In this document: in pieces, positions 22,142-34,248 of the stretch | How the letters are laid out: each line of letters starts with the position of its first letter | Numbering within the stretch: the stretch's first letter is position 1 | NCBI RefSeq assembly: GCF_947179165.1 | Contig: NC_077239.1 | Span: 32,378,134-32,442,133 of the forward strand | DNA from: Solanum dulcamara | Taxonomy: Eukaryota > Streptophyta > Magnoliopsida > Solanales > Solanaceae | Length of the DNA stretch: 64,000 bases | Direction: 5' to 3' | The notes under the pieces: generated by a model | Told to the model about the DNA's origin: nothing | The model's input: only the letters and a program-made list of their open reading frames with translations | Database searches by the model: none | Translations under genes and position numbers: made by a program

Positions 22142-24175
22142 AAGGCAGCCCATGTATTTATGTTTTATGACTCTTAAATCAAGTCATTTATCCAAAATCA
22201 GCCAAGAACTTAGAATGAAAAACGTGAAGAAGAAAAAGGAGAAAGGCAGCCACGCTTTGGAAAAATTAAGGTAAGTTCTTCAATTTTCCTCCTTGAATTA
22301 ATTATCTATGATATTCCTCAACCCCGTGGAGGTGTATATATGTATCTTATGATGTATACAGAATTAATTCTTCATCTTGGAACTTGAGAGAAAGTTGAAA
22401 GAACAAAGAGGGAAAATGTTAAAAAGTAGTTAACAAACCCATTTTTGGAGGGGACAGTTGTTAGTAATATTGGTATAATGTCTTGTGTATAGCATCGTTT
22501 CGGGTGATTTAATATGTTTTGGAAAGGTATTTATTAGGTATATAACTTTTATTTAGACTTTAAAATCCTGTTTTTCTTTTAGCTTCTCAAAAAAGGGTGA
22601 TGAAGTGTAAAGGAGGTACTGCCCACATTTTGGTTTTAGAAATCTTACACATACTGCTGTTGGTGTTTTGGGCATATCGTTTTGTACAGAATTGATGTAG
22701 GGGTGATTTGAAATTTTATGTGACCCTAAGACACATTTCTATAACTTTCATGAAGGACGTAAATCCTATTTCCCTCCATTACCCCTTCAAAATGAAGCGA
22801 CAAGGTAAAATAGTAAACTGTCCAGAATTCACGTTTTGATAGTTTTGAGTGAGTTGTTGCTGTAGGGGTGTAATGTATTGTTGCAGGTCCTAAATGCATT
22901 CTAAAAGGGGTGTGGATGATTCTGGTTGCATCCACACGACCCCTCATTTCGTATAATGAAAGGCATTATAGAATAAAGACTAGATGCCCTACTTGATATC
23001 ATCTTTTTGAATGAGTCATTTGGAGTTTATATTGTATATTGTTCATCTGAATTGCTGTAGGTTATTGTTGTTGGTTGGCTGTAGGTCTTAGAGACCAAAT
23101 TGGAAATTTGGATAGGGCACATTATAGGGGAGGTGCTTCCCAATTTTCGTTAATGCCTTCGCAAACTAAAGAACTAGTCAAGGAAACAACTAAGGAAATA
23201 TATTCCATTAATACTAAGGTGTAACCTAAGATGCTGGAAAGTTAAGAAGGGTTGATATTCATATTACTTTTATGTTGGATAGGTTCAAAGGAGGACGAGG
23301 CGAACAGGATAAGGAATAACTCAGACAAGGTATGTGAAGCTTACTTTTGGAATATTTTTGGCATAAGTATGTAAAGCCTATCTTGTTTCTTCTTTTGGCA
23401 TGTATTCAAGTTAAGTAATGAATGATATGATATTGAGGGTAAATCTACTCATAAATGCCAAGAGTAGTTCACGGTCCTCATTTGCTTCTTGATGAAAGCA
23501 CTCTTAAAGTAATTGAACTAGGCCTTCTCAAGCCTTCCATACGTTAGGAAGTGATAATTATGTAAGGCTATCCTTCCCTTCTCTTGGCATATCCTTGATA
23601 GAAGTGCAATATGTATATCTGCGTATGCAAGCGGGGATAATTCTATTCATAAGGCCCCGAGCATACCTCCTGATTCTTATCCACTGCTGAATACTAGGAC
23701 GCCTATGATAGGTGAATTATTGTCTCTCAAACTCCTTTGGGATATAAAGGGACAAACAGGTGAGGCCTACCCTTTCTTTCTTTTGACATGTCTTAAAGAA
23801 AACGATACATGATACGAGCTCTAGAGTAAGTCCATTCCTAAGCTCCGAATATGCTATACGTCTCATATTCACTGCTTGGCAGGAAAACTATTATCGTAGT
23901 TAAGCTACCTTCCCTGAACCGTCTATATGTCGATTAATAGTGGGACGTAGAGCTCCTAGTCCTAAGGACTCTGTGATGACAGATGTCTATGATTCCCTTA
24001 AGCCGGTTGGCATTACCCCAAAATATGTCTATAATTCCTGAGACTTCACTTAATATAGCCCTAGTGGCACTCAGAGGGCACCTGAGATGATTATTATCCT
24101 AATCCACGAACGATAGTTCAGTATGATCACCCTAATGAGTCTCAGATAATGATCTACCTATATATGATGACTATG

Positions 24176-24525
24176 ACACCGAGTTCCCTAATAGGCCGAG
24201 TACGGTATATGATGATATGATTATAACATCGAGTCCCCTAATGGGCCGGGTACGATATATGATGATATGATTATAACACCAAGTCCCCTAATGGGTCGGG
24301 TATGGTATATGATGCTATAATTATAACACCGAGTCCCCTAATGGGCCGAGTATGGTATATGATGCTATGATTATAATACCGAGTCCCTTAAAGGGCCGGG
24401 TATGGTATATAATGATATAATAATAACACCGAGTCCCCTAATGGGCCGGGTATGGTATGTGATAATATGATTATAACATCGAGACCCATACTGGGTCAGG
24501 TATGATATGATATGTAATGATAGAT
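24176..24525 (+). repeat. 50-bp minisatellite in the T2 LTR, seven units
   Basis: Units beginning ACACCGAGTCCCCTAATGGG recur with an exact 50-base period from 24176 (next at 24226 and so on). Each continues CCGGGTA(C/T)GGTATATGATG and ends in ATTATA. The last unit is degenerate, and an isolated further copy lies near 24600. T1 and T0 contain the same motif only as scattered single copies. Confidence 0.88.
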
Positions 24526-25271
24526 GGGCATGCATGTGAAAACATAATAAGGTAATCGTAACCTATGACACAACGTCGTATGCAATGACATGGTAACTCC
24601 GAGTCCCCCAGTGGGCCGGATACGGTATGTGAAGATAATGTACATGCCCTTATGTTATAGGATGCAGGTATAGTACCTTATTAACTATTATACTTATTTC
24701 CTGCATTCCCATTTCAGTTGTTCTCTCAGTTGTGATGCGTTATGCTTTATATACTCAGTACATATATCATACTGACCCCCCGTTCCCCGAGGGGCTGCAT
24801 TTCATGCCCGCAGGTACAAATGTTCATTCTGGAGATCCATCAGCTTAGGAGTTCCTCTCAGCTATATCGGAAGTGCTTCACTATTCTGGAGCCTAATTTT
24901 TGATACCGGTCACTTAATGTATATATTTGTACATTCAGGGGTACGGCGGGGGCCCTATCCCACCAGATGTTGCTGTTATTATTCCTAGAGGTCTGTAGAC
25001 ATATGAATGTGGGTTGTTTATAAGTTTGTTTCGACTGTGCCTATACAGCTGTTGTAAATGTTTTTATGTTATGACAGCCTCGTCGGCGCGTGCCCTTTCA
25101 TGATATGATACAAATAAAAGAAGCTATAGGTACATGAAAAAGTTTTAAACTATTGAGGTTTGTGTGTATAGTATCACATCACACACAGTTCAAATTAAGT
25201 GTAGCTGATAAATATGCATAAGAGGGTCCAGATCGGACCCCAGTCGCGGCCTACGGGGTTGGGTCATGACA

Positions 25272-25640
25272 AAAAAGCTCAATATCCAAGATTGGAGTCA
25301 TAGCCAACTCTTGGCGCCTTGATATAACACCTTTATTTTGGAATTTGTTATAACTCTGTGCCTGGTCATATGCATCTTTGTAGATGGTGGGCCAATAATA
25401 TATGCATTAAAGCACCTTTTGAGATGTTCAAGCTCCACTGTGATGTCTGCCCACTTGAGAAGAGTGATAGGCCTCAAGAATACTCAATATCTCAGCTTCT
25501 AGTACACATCGCCAGATCAAATTATCAGTGCACATTATACATAAGTGCAACTCATCCTAGAAGTACCTGTTCACATCATGTAAGAACTTCTTTCTCTACT
25601 GGAATGTTATATCCTCGAGCATTATGTCACTAACCAAATA
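25272..25640 (-). pseudogene. Element B: integrase zinc-binding domain
   Basis: On the minus strand the region reads WRCVLEAEILSILEAYHSS, then HHSGARTSQKVL, YYWPTIYKDAYD and GVISRRQEL, the zinc-domain order of Athila integrases. The C-x2-C cysteines expected after YKDAY are replaced (YNKF), and there is a stop after KVL. It joins the core in 20770-21607 once T2 is removed. The 91-codon plus-strand frame at 25358-25633 is its antisense shadow. Confidence 0.75.
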
Positions 25641-25819
25641 ATATGCAAAAGTTAGCATACCACGAAATAAGATCATGAGTAAAGGCTAATACCTGCTAAT
25701 CTGGGAATAAATCATCAATCTCAAGCTCCTCCCCATTTCTCTTTTCAACTTCTAACTTGGACAAGTGATCTGCTACCTGATTTTCACAACCTTTTCAATC
25801 CTTGACTTCAAAGTCAAAT

Positions 25820-26190
25820 TCTTTTAGAAAAATAACCCATCTAATAAACCTTGGCTTTGATTCCTTTTTTTACATTTAAGTACCTTAGATCTGTATCGTA
25901 AGTGTGCACTATCACTTTTGTACCCAGAAGGTACGCTCTGAATTTCTCAAATGCATACACAACTTCTAGCAACTCATGTTCAGTGACAGTGTAGTTTTTT
26001 TGGGATCCATTGAGTGCTTTGTTTTTTCATAGTAGATAGGGCAAGAGATCTTTTCATGCTTTTTCCCTTGCATAACCCCCAAAGCGACACCACTTGTGTC
26101 ACACATAATCTCAAATAGTGAAAACCAGTCAGAAGCAACAATCACTAGCGTTGAAATCATTTTTTCCTTCAAGAAATCAAATGCCTTCAT
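25820..26190 (-). pseudogene. Element B: RNase H
   Basis: The frame 25966-26190 reads LKEKMISTLVIVASDW, FEIMCDTSGVALGV (first catalytic Asp kept) and PIYYEKTKHSMD. It then continues in other frames into a VIVHTYDTDLRYL-like segment where a YTDH motif is expected. The linker to the integrase zinc domain (25640-25820) is full of stops. Not functional. Confidence 0.78.
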
Positions 26191-27060
26191 TCATGCCTCA
26201 TCAAAATAGAACTTCACTTCCTTCTCTAATAATTTACACAATGGATGCTCAATTTTTGAGAAGTCCTTGATGAATTGCCAGTAGAACCCAACATGGCCCA
26301 AGAAACTACGGATACCCATCACAGAGACAGAAGGGGGAAACTTCTCAATAACCCCAACCTTTTCTTTTTCCATCTCCATGCCTTTTTCAGAAATCTTATG
26401 TACTAGCACAATATCTTCTTTGACCATGAAGTGGATTTTTTTCAGTTCAGAACTAGGTTGGCCTCTTCACATCTCTGCAATGCCCTTCTAGGATTTAACA
26501 AACAGTCATCCATAATATCACCAACCACAGAACAATCATCCATGAGTACCTCCAAAGTTTCTTCCACTATATCTAAGAATTTAACATTATCCACCTCTGG
26601 AATGTGGCGGGCGCATTACATAGTCCAAAAGGCATGCGCTTGAACGCAAATGTTCCATATGGATATGTAAAGGTGGTTTTATCTTGATCCTCTGGTGCTA
26701 TAGAGATCTGATTGTAACTAGAGTACCCATCTAGGAAATAATACCAACCTCTACCTGCCAACCTTTCTAGCATCTGGTCCATGAAAGGTATTGAGAAATG
26801 ATTTTTCAAGGTCCATTTGTTTATCTTCCTGTAGTCCATGCAGAGTTGCCATCTTGTGATCAGCCAGAGTGGAACTAGCTTATTTTTGTCATTCACAACA
26901 ATTATCATACCACCCTTTTTGGGGACACACTCCATATGACTAACCCAACTGCTATCTGAAATTGGGTACACAACACCTGCATCAAGCCACTTTATGATCT
27001 CATTCTTTACCATATCTTACATATGAGGGCTCAATCTCCACTGATGCTCAATTCTAAGAA
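26191..27060 (-). pseudogene. Element B: reverse transcriptase
   Basis: The frame 26573-27013 (146 residues) carries ECVPKKGGM, CMDYRKINKWTLKNHFSIPF, FLDGYSSYNQI (first catalytic Asp), MPFGLCNAPATFQR. After a frameshift near 26575 the minus strand gives VLMDDCSVVG, the YXDD-type box with Leu in the first position and both Asp kept. The frame at 26191-26427 holds the thumb/connection part with GIRSFLGHVGFYWQFIKDFS. This is a complete but frameshifted Athila-type polymerase domain. Confidence 0.87.
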
Positions 27061-27660
27061 TGCAATCCTCCTCTAACTGGATCTTCTAAGTGCAAATGTC
27101 AGGCAGTATGCCAATGATGTCAGCAATGGTCCAACTAATTATTTTCTTGTACCTTTTTAGGACCTCGACAAGCGCCTGAACTTTCTCTCTATTTAAATTG
27201 TAGCAAAAATCACTGGCAAAGAGTTATTTTCACCCAAGAACACATACCTCAGATGACAGGGTAGCTCTTTCAACTCAAGTACAAGTGGCTCCACAATGGA
27301 TAGTTTGGCAGGAGGAGTTGGTCTATTCTTCAAGTCAAGATCTAGCTTTTTAGGAGCATAAGGGTATGATCACAAGCCCTACAAAGCATTTATAGTCTCA
27401 TCAAAAGTCCTCTAAGCAATCAGGGTCATGTCTCTAGGCTTCTTCATGGCTTTATAAACATTGAATTTTACTTTTACATTGTGATCTTGAAAGTGAGCTT
27501 GCGACTTTCCTTGTCTACCAATGCTCTATCCGTGGCAAAAAATGGTCATCCTAGTATTATGAGGACTTCAATGTCCACCTCACAGTCCAGGATGAAAAAA
27601 TAACAGAGAATATGAACTTTGGAAATCTCACCAGCACATTATATAGGATCCATATGGGCA
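27061..27660 (-). pseudogene. Element B: protease-RT linker and protease C-terminal end
   Basis: Broken frames include a segment corresponding to the linker (PPAKLSIVEP..LELKELPCHLRY-like order near 27250-27330) and VDIEVLIILG near 27560, the protease C-terminal signature. Several stops are present. The remaining N-terminal protease part is discussed with 27661-28276. Confidence 0.6.
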
Positions 27661-28276
27661 TTTTTGCTGACATATCAGCCATCAACAACCTCATAGTAGT
27701 TGATTTGGGGGCTCCTAAGTCCAACTATCTGTAGATCGCGAGTGGCATCAATAGTGCATGGGATAGTGAATGCTCCTGGTTCCTCTTTTTTTTTAACTAA
27801 GGACATCATAGCAATAACACTACAATGGTGTAGGTTATCAGTGGGCTCAAAGGTTACTATCCTCTTCTTAGTTACCAGGTCTTTCATAAACTTTGTATAA
27901 CTTGACATTTGCTCCAATGCTTTTACAAATAGAATGTTCATGGATAACTTTTTCAGCATAGTGATAAATTTTAAGAATTTTCCATCCTCGGACTTCTTCT
28001 TCAATTTATGTAGGAATGGAGAAGGTGGTTTGCAAATTGGTGTCAATGGTTGTGCTATGTCTACTTCCACTAGAATTTTACCTTTTGACTTTTTTGTTAT
28101 CTTCGTCTTTATTACTATCTTCTCAACCTCATCATCATCATCAACTAGGTATGCCTTATGAGAACCACTCCTTTCCTGCTCGTCAATATTGGATGCAATA
28201 TCCTTATCCCCCTCAATGCCTATCGGTGATGGTCCATGAATTATCTTTCCACTTTTGGTTGTTATTACCATACATT
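27661..28276 (-). pseudogene. Element B: gag C-terminus and protease N-terminus with active site deleted
   Basis: The frame that ends at 27675 reads, up to the H1 insertion point, CMVITTKSGKIIHGPSP, an acidic stretch with VDDDDEVEK, a KKSKGK segment, LKKLSMNI, KFMKDLVTKKR and LHHCSVIAMMSLVKKKEEPG, then AFTIPCTI. These are standard Athila landmarks leading into the protease. Directly after CTI the DNA continues (in another frame) as MPLAIYR, LDLGAPKSTTMRLLMADMS, so the short block that carries the catalytic Asp-x-Gly motif is missing. The first 18 residues of the open frame come from the H1 LTR and do not belong to gag. Confidence 0.8.
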
Positions 28277-30254
28277 TGTCACAACCCGACCTAGGGGCTA
28301 GTCGTAACACGATGATCGAAACCTCAAAAGGCTCCAACCAATCCTCTTGTATATATCATAAGCATACATAAGGTAAAATATAAAAGCAGAAACATCATAA
28401 GAGAGTCAAAAGTATGAATAGAAATCTGAAAATATCTTATGACAATATAGACTCGAACATATGTCCAACTAGATGCCTCTAAGCATGAGTATGGGTGGGG
28501 GATAATACATGCCCCTAGATCACCCTCAATATACAATGTAAACAAAAGTATTTTGAAAGGAAAATAGTAACCAACTTGAAAATTTGTCCCCGATCAATGA
28601 GGACTCACAACAACACAGTCGGATAGAGAATGCCTACCAGTTACGTGGACGATTAGGATCTTCAACCTCAACCCCTACATTATGAGATAATGTAGGTAAA
28701 AAGTATGCATTATTACGTTGGAATGTACTAAGTATGTGCGCGTGACATGCAATGTAATCATGGAATGCAAAGGTCAAGTAAAACACATGATAAGATGGAA
28801 TAAGTAAAGTCATGAGAAAATCATATTGACCAAAGCATTTAAAAGCATAAATTCAAAATCATAACATACTTAAGAGATCATACATATGTGGGATAGGAAC
28901 CATAGTTGACAATAAGACCATGTGAGGTATAACATGAAATCCGATGATACCCACATCGAGAAGGAGGAGGCTACTTTGCCAAGGTAAACTCCTGATCATG
29001 AACATGTGCTATTTGTGGATCCACTAGCTAGGCCATAAAGGCAACCTATGGTGGAACATATTTTATGGGACATGAGGCTTCTACTAGGGCTTTTGGTAGG
29101 GCCCCCACCTCAAGTCCACTCGGTGTTAAGTCAAATCCCATGGAATACATATATAACATAAGATCATAATTTCATATATCATAGTCATGATCATAGGTTT
29201 GAAATCATAGTGTAGCTCATTTTTATAACATACTTGTAATGTGAGAATTGTCCTTTCATCATTACAATCATATTTGCATAATTCATACCGTTAGGCCTTA
29301 GGTCACCACATAGGGCCGTAAGTCACCTTACTTTATAACTTGCATGAAATGCCTACCTTGAAATTAGAGTAAAACTCATTTGTATAATCAATTGACTTTG
29401 AAAATTATGTAATTCACTTGAAAACATGCATGATTATAAATTTTATATCAGCCCATACATAATTCATATAGATAATATCCTTTGGAAGTATAATTTAAAA
29501 TACTCATAATTTATAACATGAACCCTAAAGATCAAAATAGGAGAATTTATATAAAACTCTTCAATTCAATGCAATAACCATCAATTTATATAAAAATAGA
29601 CTCATGATCATACTTTAAATCATAATTCATGCAATAGAAATAGAGATCATAAAACTCATAAAATATCATACTTTAATTTGATAGAAAACCTTGTGAAATT
29701 GATTGGGCTTCATGGATGAAAGGATCCATGAAACAATACACACATACCTTAAGTGAGAACACCAAATAATTGGAAGAACTTGAGAGTTTAATGGAGAAAT
29801 TGAGTAGATTACTTGAATTCTTCAATGGCAACCCTTGAGAGCTTTTTTGTAGAGAGAAAAATATTTGATAGTGAATTGTAGAAGAATAAATAGAATTAGG
29901 GGTTTAGGTGAATTTATAGAGTCGGATTAGACCCTAAAACGTCTAGGTTCATTGATTAATAATTTGGAAAAGGTCTAAAATGCCCTTAAAAAAATTCAAC
30001 TGGGCGAGAAAACTCTTCCAAGTCTGCGACGCGTACCTGTCGCTGATCCTACTATTTTGTAAATTTCTTTGAAAATCTATCTTCCAATATATGGGTCCTA
30101 AAAATCTACCGAGACTATTTTCCCACAGGTTTTGACCCCTGATCGATATTTTGAACTCAAATTTTCCAAAAATATTAAGGATAACATATTACATGAGCGG
30201 CCTATTCCCAAGGTATATTTTAAGGCAATTGTGAGTATTTTGAGGGGTGTTACA
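28277..30254 (-). mobile_element. H1: solo LTR of a chromovirus related to element F
   Basis: The LTR runs from TGTCACAACCC to GGGGTGTTACA, 1,978 bases, and is flanked by ACATT on both sides (28272-28276 and 30255-30259). It interrupts the gag region of element B between KKDG and CMVITTKSG. It resembles the LTR of element F (53177-55414) in the same orientation and, in inverse complement, parts of the LTRs of E and G. A minus-strand TATA box (TATAAATT) lies at 29911-29919. No genes occur in it. Confidence 0.88.
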
Positions 30255-31660
30255 ACATTACCCATCTTTCTTTAGGTTTTGTACAGTATCACTGGGAAGT
30301 GTGCCTTTCTTTTTTTGATTTTATATTGCTGATAACTGGCCTATCTGATGCTCTAATTGTTTGATAGCAGTGGAGTGTGAATCCACCAGCTGACCCATGT
30401 TGAACATATCTCCCTTCAAGTCTTTGACACCTGCATCAACTTACTCTACCTTTTGCAGAACCTTGGCTAGCATGTCTTCCATCTTTTACTTTCCAGGTGG
30501 CACATATACACCACTACAGTCATTTTTGAAAGTGTCTTTTCTTTTCCAGTTTTCTTGATCACGGTTACCAACTCTGTCATAATATCCATCCTTTTGAAAG
30601 TTTTGACCTTAATTTCTAGAATTGTAATTTTAGAAACCTCCCTGGTTGTTCAAACATTTCTCTTCCTCCTCAAAATCTATCTCTGGCTCATCATATATAT
30701 TTTCATCCCCAATTAAATTTACCTTCTCAACACCTCCAAATAGCAAGTTCTTAGTCAGTAAATCCATCTGGGTTTTAATGTTAGCCATATCCTGATCACT
30801 CTTCTCTTCTTTCCTTCTATATGCAGTCGACATCTCAAAATTATAGCCCATGCCTCTAATTTTAGAATCTTTGGTGTGCCAAGCCCTGTTAGTCTTTGAA
30901 TACTAATCCAAGATTGCTGACTTTTCCATGAAGGTTTTAGACATGAATAATCCACCACAAGCTTGATTAACTACAGCCTAGTAACAAAGTTGGATGATCT
31001 ATATAATATCTCCATCAAATGCTCATCTGTGAGATTGTGATTTGGGCACTTTTTTAGCTTCTAGATCAACCATAAGTCATGTAGCAATTCATGAGAGAGC
31101 TACTTGTGCGTATTGATCTCATCCTTGATTTGCAGCTTCCTTGAAGGTGGGAAGAACCTCTCTAGCAAAGCTTCCTTTAATTCTATTTAATTTTTGATTG
31201 AGACATGCAAGAGCTCATATCCACTTGATTTCCTCCCAAGATCGAGAAAATAGTAATAGTCGCAGGCGAATTGCTGTTTGGCTAATCCTAGAGATGTCAC
31301 ACATTTTGCATGTGCTAATAAAGTTCATCAAATGTTGATATGCTTCATCTCCAATCACTCTTTTAAACAATCCTTTTAAGTCCAAGAGTTGAAGCATGGT
31401 GCTAGCAATGGTGATCTTCATGTCTGGTGGTAGTGGAGGATGAACTATTGCCCAGTGGCTCTAACTCCATCCATATCTGAATCATCATTTTCTAGAGCAA
31501 AATAAATAGGCCTCTATCGCTCTCTACCTTATTAACCTTGTGGATTATGCTGGAATACATCTTCCTTATCTCCAAGATTATCATTATTACCATGATTTTC
31601 TCCATCTTAAGCATCCGCAAGTTCTCTCAACCTTTGTGGCTTATGCTCTTGTGCATTCAT
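30255..31660 (-). pseudogene. Element B: gag
   Basis: The gag start is probably the ATG at 31660 (minus), reading MNAQEHKPQRLRELA. Decayed capsid follows: TIASTMLQLLDLKGLF near 31400 and then AIRLRLLLFSRS near 31250. Downstream frames give an acidic segment with DEPEIDFEEEEK (30630-30851) and a C-terminal region with YVPPGK, VDAGVKDLKGDM, SHSTAIKQLEHQIGQLS and GTLPSDTVQN. The order is that of Athila Gag. Stops and shifts break it many times. Removing H1 (ends at 30254) joins it to 27661-28276. Confidence 0.78.
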
Positions 31661-31753
31661 TTTTATAATTGACTTTTGTAGCTCAGGATCATAAGGGAGA
31701 AGTAGTTCACCCTTACTTCAGGTATTGTGCATGCACTAACCTGTACCCTGTAT
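31661..31753 (-). other. Element B 5' leader fragment
   Basis: A short stretch upstream of the gag ATG of B, cut at 31753 by the LTR of element C. No primer binding site of B is visible on either side of C, so the 5' end of B is not found in the window. Confidence 0.5.
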
Positions 31754-34046
31754 TGTCACGACCCAAGCCTAGGGCCTAGAAGTGATATGGCAAATGAGGA
31801 ACTCGAAAGTACCTCAAATAAGCCTCTTAGCATTCTTTTAGCCTTTCATAGGTATTGACAATAAATAAACAAGCAGAAATCATAAAAGTAAATTTTCAAC
31901 TTACATATGTGCAACAATACCTCTAACTTTTAGATTTAACGGGGTTAAGACAAGTCCCTAGCTCACCCTCAATCATAATAGAAAGAAATGTCATAGTAAG
32001 TGTCTAAAGATCTCAATATATCATAAGTTAGAAAGATAAATGAATATTGTTCTTGGAATATGGGAATTCAACAAAAGTAGTCTTCAAACGAAATCTCAAC
32101 TAGCCACGTAGAGAAGAACGAGGAGGAGCACCGGTCCCTACATTGTGATATCATGTAGGCAAAAGAGTATGCGTTAGTACTTTGAATGTAATAAGTATGT
32201 AAGCATGCATGAACATTGAGGAAACATTAAAATATTTATGTTATATGAAACATAATGCAATGCATTTATAATCAATCATATAGATATCCTTTAAAGCATT
32301 CATTTTGTGGAAAAATGACCATAACCAACATTTAAGACCATGCGAGCTATTATATGGAATCCAACATAACCCCCTACATTGGTCGGGGAGACTACTTGCT
32401 GGGTAGAACTCCATCAACTCCATTCATTTCTTTAATATTAACTATAAGGGCTTTCATGGATCCATTAGCCTACACCTACAGGGGCTCCTATGTTGGCACA
32501 TAGTTAATGAGACAAGGGTTGCTACTAGGATTCCCTTACTGAATCCTACTTCAATGACCCATTCGGTGCTAAGTCAATCCCACAGAATAGTTTAATACTT
32601 CAAAATAGTTATAGCATATAGCTTGAGAATTCAAAACATGATATTCAGTAGAGTAGCTCATTAAAATATTTGGTAATTCAAATATGCAAAAATTATCCTT
32701 ATTGCATAAAGAATCTGTCATTCATATCATTTCATTATTCTTTGATTTCATAAGACTCCCTTTTGATTATAGACATTGCTTTCATAAACATTCATTTGGA
32801 GTCAAAACTTTCAAGTCAAACTTTATTAAAAACTTAGTAAAACTAAGTGGGTTCAAATCACTTCAACTTTCAAACATGAATGTAAATGAAATACTTCGAA
32901 ATCCATCAATTAAAAATTATGCTTTAAACAACCCACCATGAATTTCAAGAACCTTTAAAAAGATAAATAGAGAAATTACTTAAAAAACTTCAACTCATAC
33001 ATATAAAATTATCTTGCATCTAAATAGATCAATAATCATTATTTTAACCATGATTCATGCTATTAAGTAGAAATAAGAATTACCCATAAGTAAATCTTAT
33101 TTAAAATCAAGAGATTTAGTTGAAATTTTTTTGGACTAAATGGGTGGAAGAACCCATTAATGAACACCCACATACTATGGAGTAAAGCTTAAAGAAAATA
33201 AACATAATTTATCATATAATCAAAATACTTTAGGCATGAGTGTGGAAATAATACTCTCATTGAAGCCTTACATACCTGTAATTTGAAGCATTACTTAGAA
33301 TCAAAGAACTTAATGAACAGTCTTGAATCCTAGAATTTTCACCTCGATGGAGCGTTTTATATACTATCCAGAGTATATAAATCACCGGAATAGTATTTCT
33401 GCACTACTAAGAAACTAAACTATATTTTGAGAATGTGTAAAAGAGTGTATACAGAGAAGAGTTGCTTGAGAAAGCTTGATGAACAAAATAATGAAATAAG
33501 GTGGGTATTTATAGGTGTAAAGGAGGGACCTAACAATAATTAAAACAATTATAAAGAAAAATCTGAAAATTTAGTGGAGGACTATTGATGTCATGGGTGA
33601 TGTCAAATGGATCTAGATCTTTCCATGGTTGGTGAGATGAATCTTTTTAACGGAATATCCTTTTTTGGAGCTGTATTTGAAAAATATAACTTCCTCATTA
33701 GAATTTGGTGTCTTCATATGAATTGTTAATCTAGAAGTCTACTTTCATGTCATTCAAAAATCAACCGATTTGGAGTAACCTACAGTGAGATATGATATTT
33801 CTTCTACAAATACTCCAGTTCATCACAACACTATGTCTTGCAATAATAAATTTATTTGACCTACTTAACCTTCGAAACTTAAAATATGGTTTTCACAAAA
33901 GTTGTAGGTAATGACATTTGGGTTATTTAGAAATTTGAATCACCTAATTTAGACCATCCTATTAAAAGTTATGTCAAAATACAGAAGAGATATCATTTTC
34001 ATCGAGAATTGGAACATCATATACAACATTTTTAGGGGGTGTTACA
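31754..34046 (-). repeat. Element C 3' LTR
   Basis: 2,293 bases from TGTCACGACCC to GGGGGTGTTACA, closely similar to the partial LTR at 38966 and to solo LTR L1 at 56804. The minus-strand TATA box CTATAAATAC lies at 33505-33514. No genes are present; the frame at 32684-32941 is chance. Confidence 0.88.
33505..33514 (-). promoter_or_regulatory. TATA box of the element C LTR
   Basis: The minus strand reads CTATAAATAC; the equivalent in L1 is at 58556-58565. It fits a U3/R border in a minus-oriented LTR. Confidence 0.6.
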
Positions 34047-34248
34047 TTATTTCCCCCTTGGGAACATTTGACCTTGAATGAGAAATACTTAGCTTGATTA
34101 GAGTAGAAAGTAAATCAACAACCCATCATTAATGCAATAGTGCAATTTAAAACATCGTTCGAAACATATTTCATAATCTTGCAGGCATATGACAAGAAAA
34201 GTTAAAATGCAAGAATTTCAAGTAATTGAGCAAGGACAACTTAATACC

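Larger units (their letters stand above)
21608..25271 (+). mobile_element. T2: solo LTR of the Tekay/Del-type T family
   Basis: It starts TGTTACACCC and ends GGGTCATGACA like the T1 LTRs, is 3,664 bases long, and is flanked by AAAAA on both sides (21603-21607 and 25272-25276). Removing it rejoins the integrase frame of element B between the zinc-finger side and FHVLGIDF. No internal region is present, so it is a solo LTR formed by recombination between two LTRs. It carries about two ACGT palindrome units at 22097-22141 and a large 50-bp minisatellite at 24176-24525. Confidence 0.88.

Noticed and set aside
24176..24525. Regular 50-bp repeats considered as a CRISPR-like array
   Set aside because: The whole unit repeats without unique spacers, and the context is a plant LTR; it is a minisatellite.
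25358..25633. 91-codon plus-strand frame with several Cys and His, zinc-finger-like at first sight
   Set aside because: Antisense of the integrase zinc domain of element B; the Cys/His spacing fits no finger.
28016..28294. Plus-strand frame with a His-rich stretch
   Set aside because: Antisense of the acidic region of element B gag, and it runs across the H1 junction.
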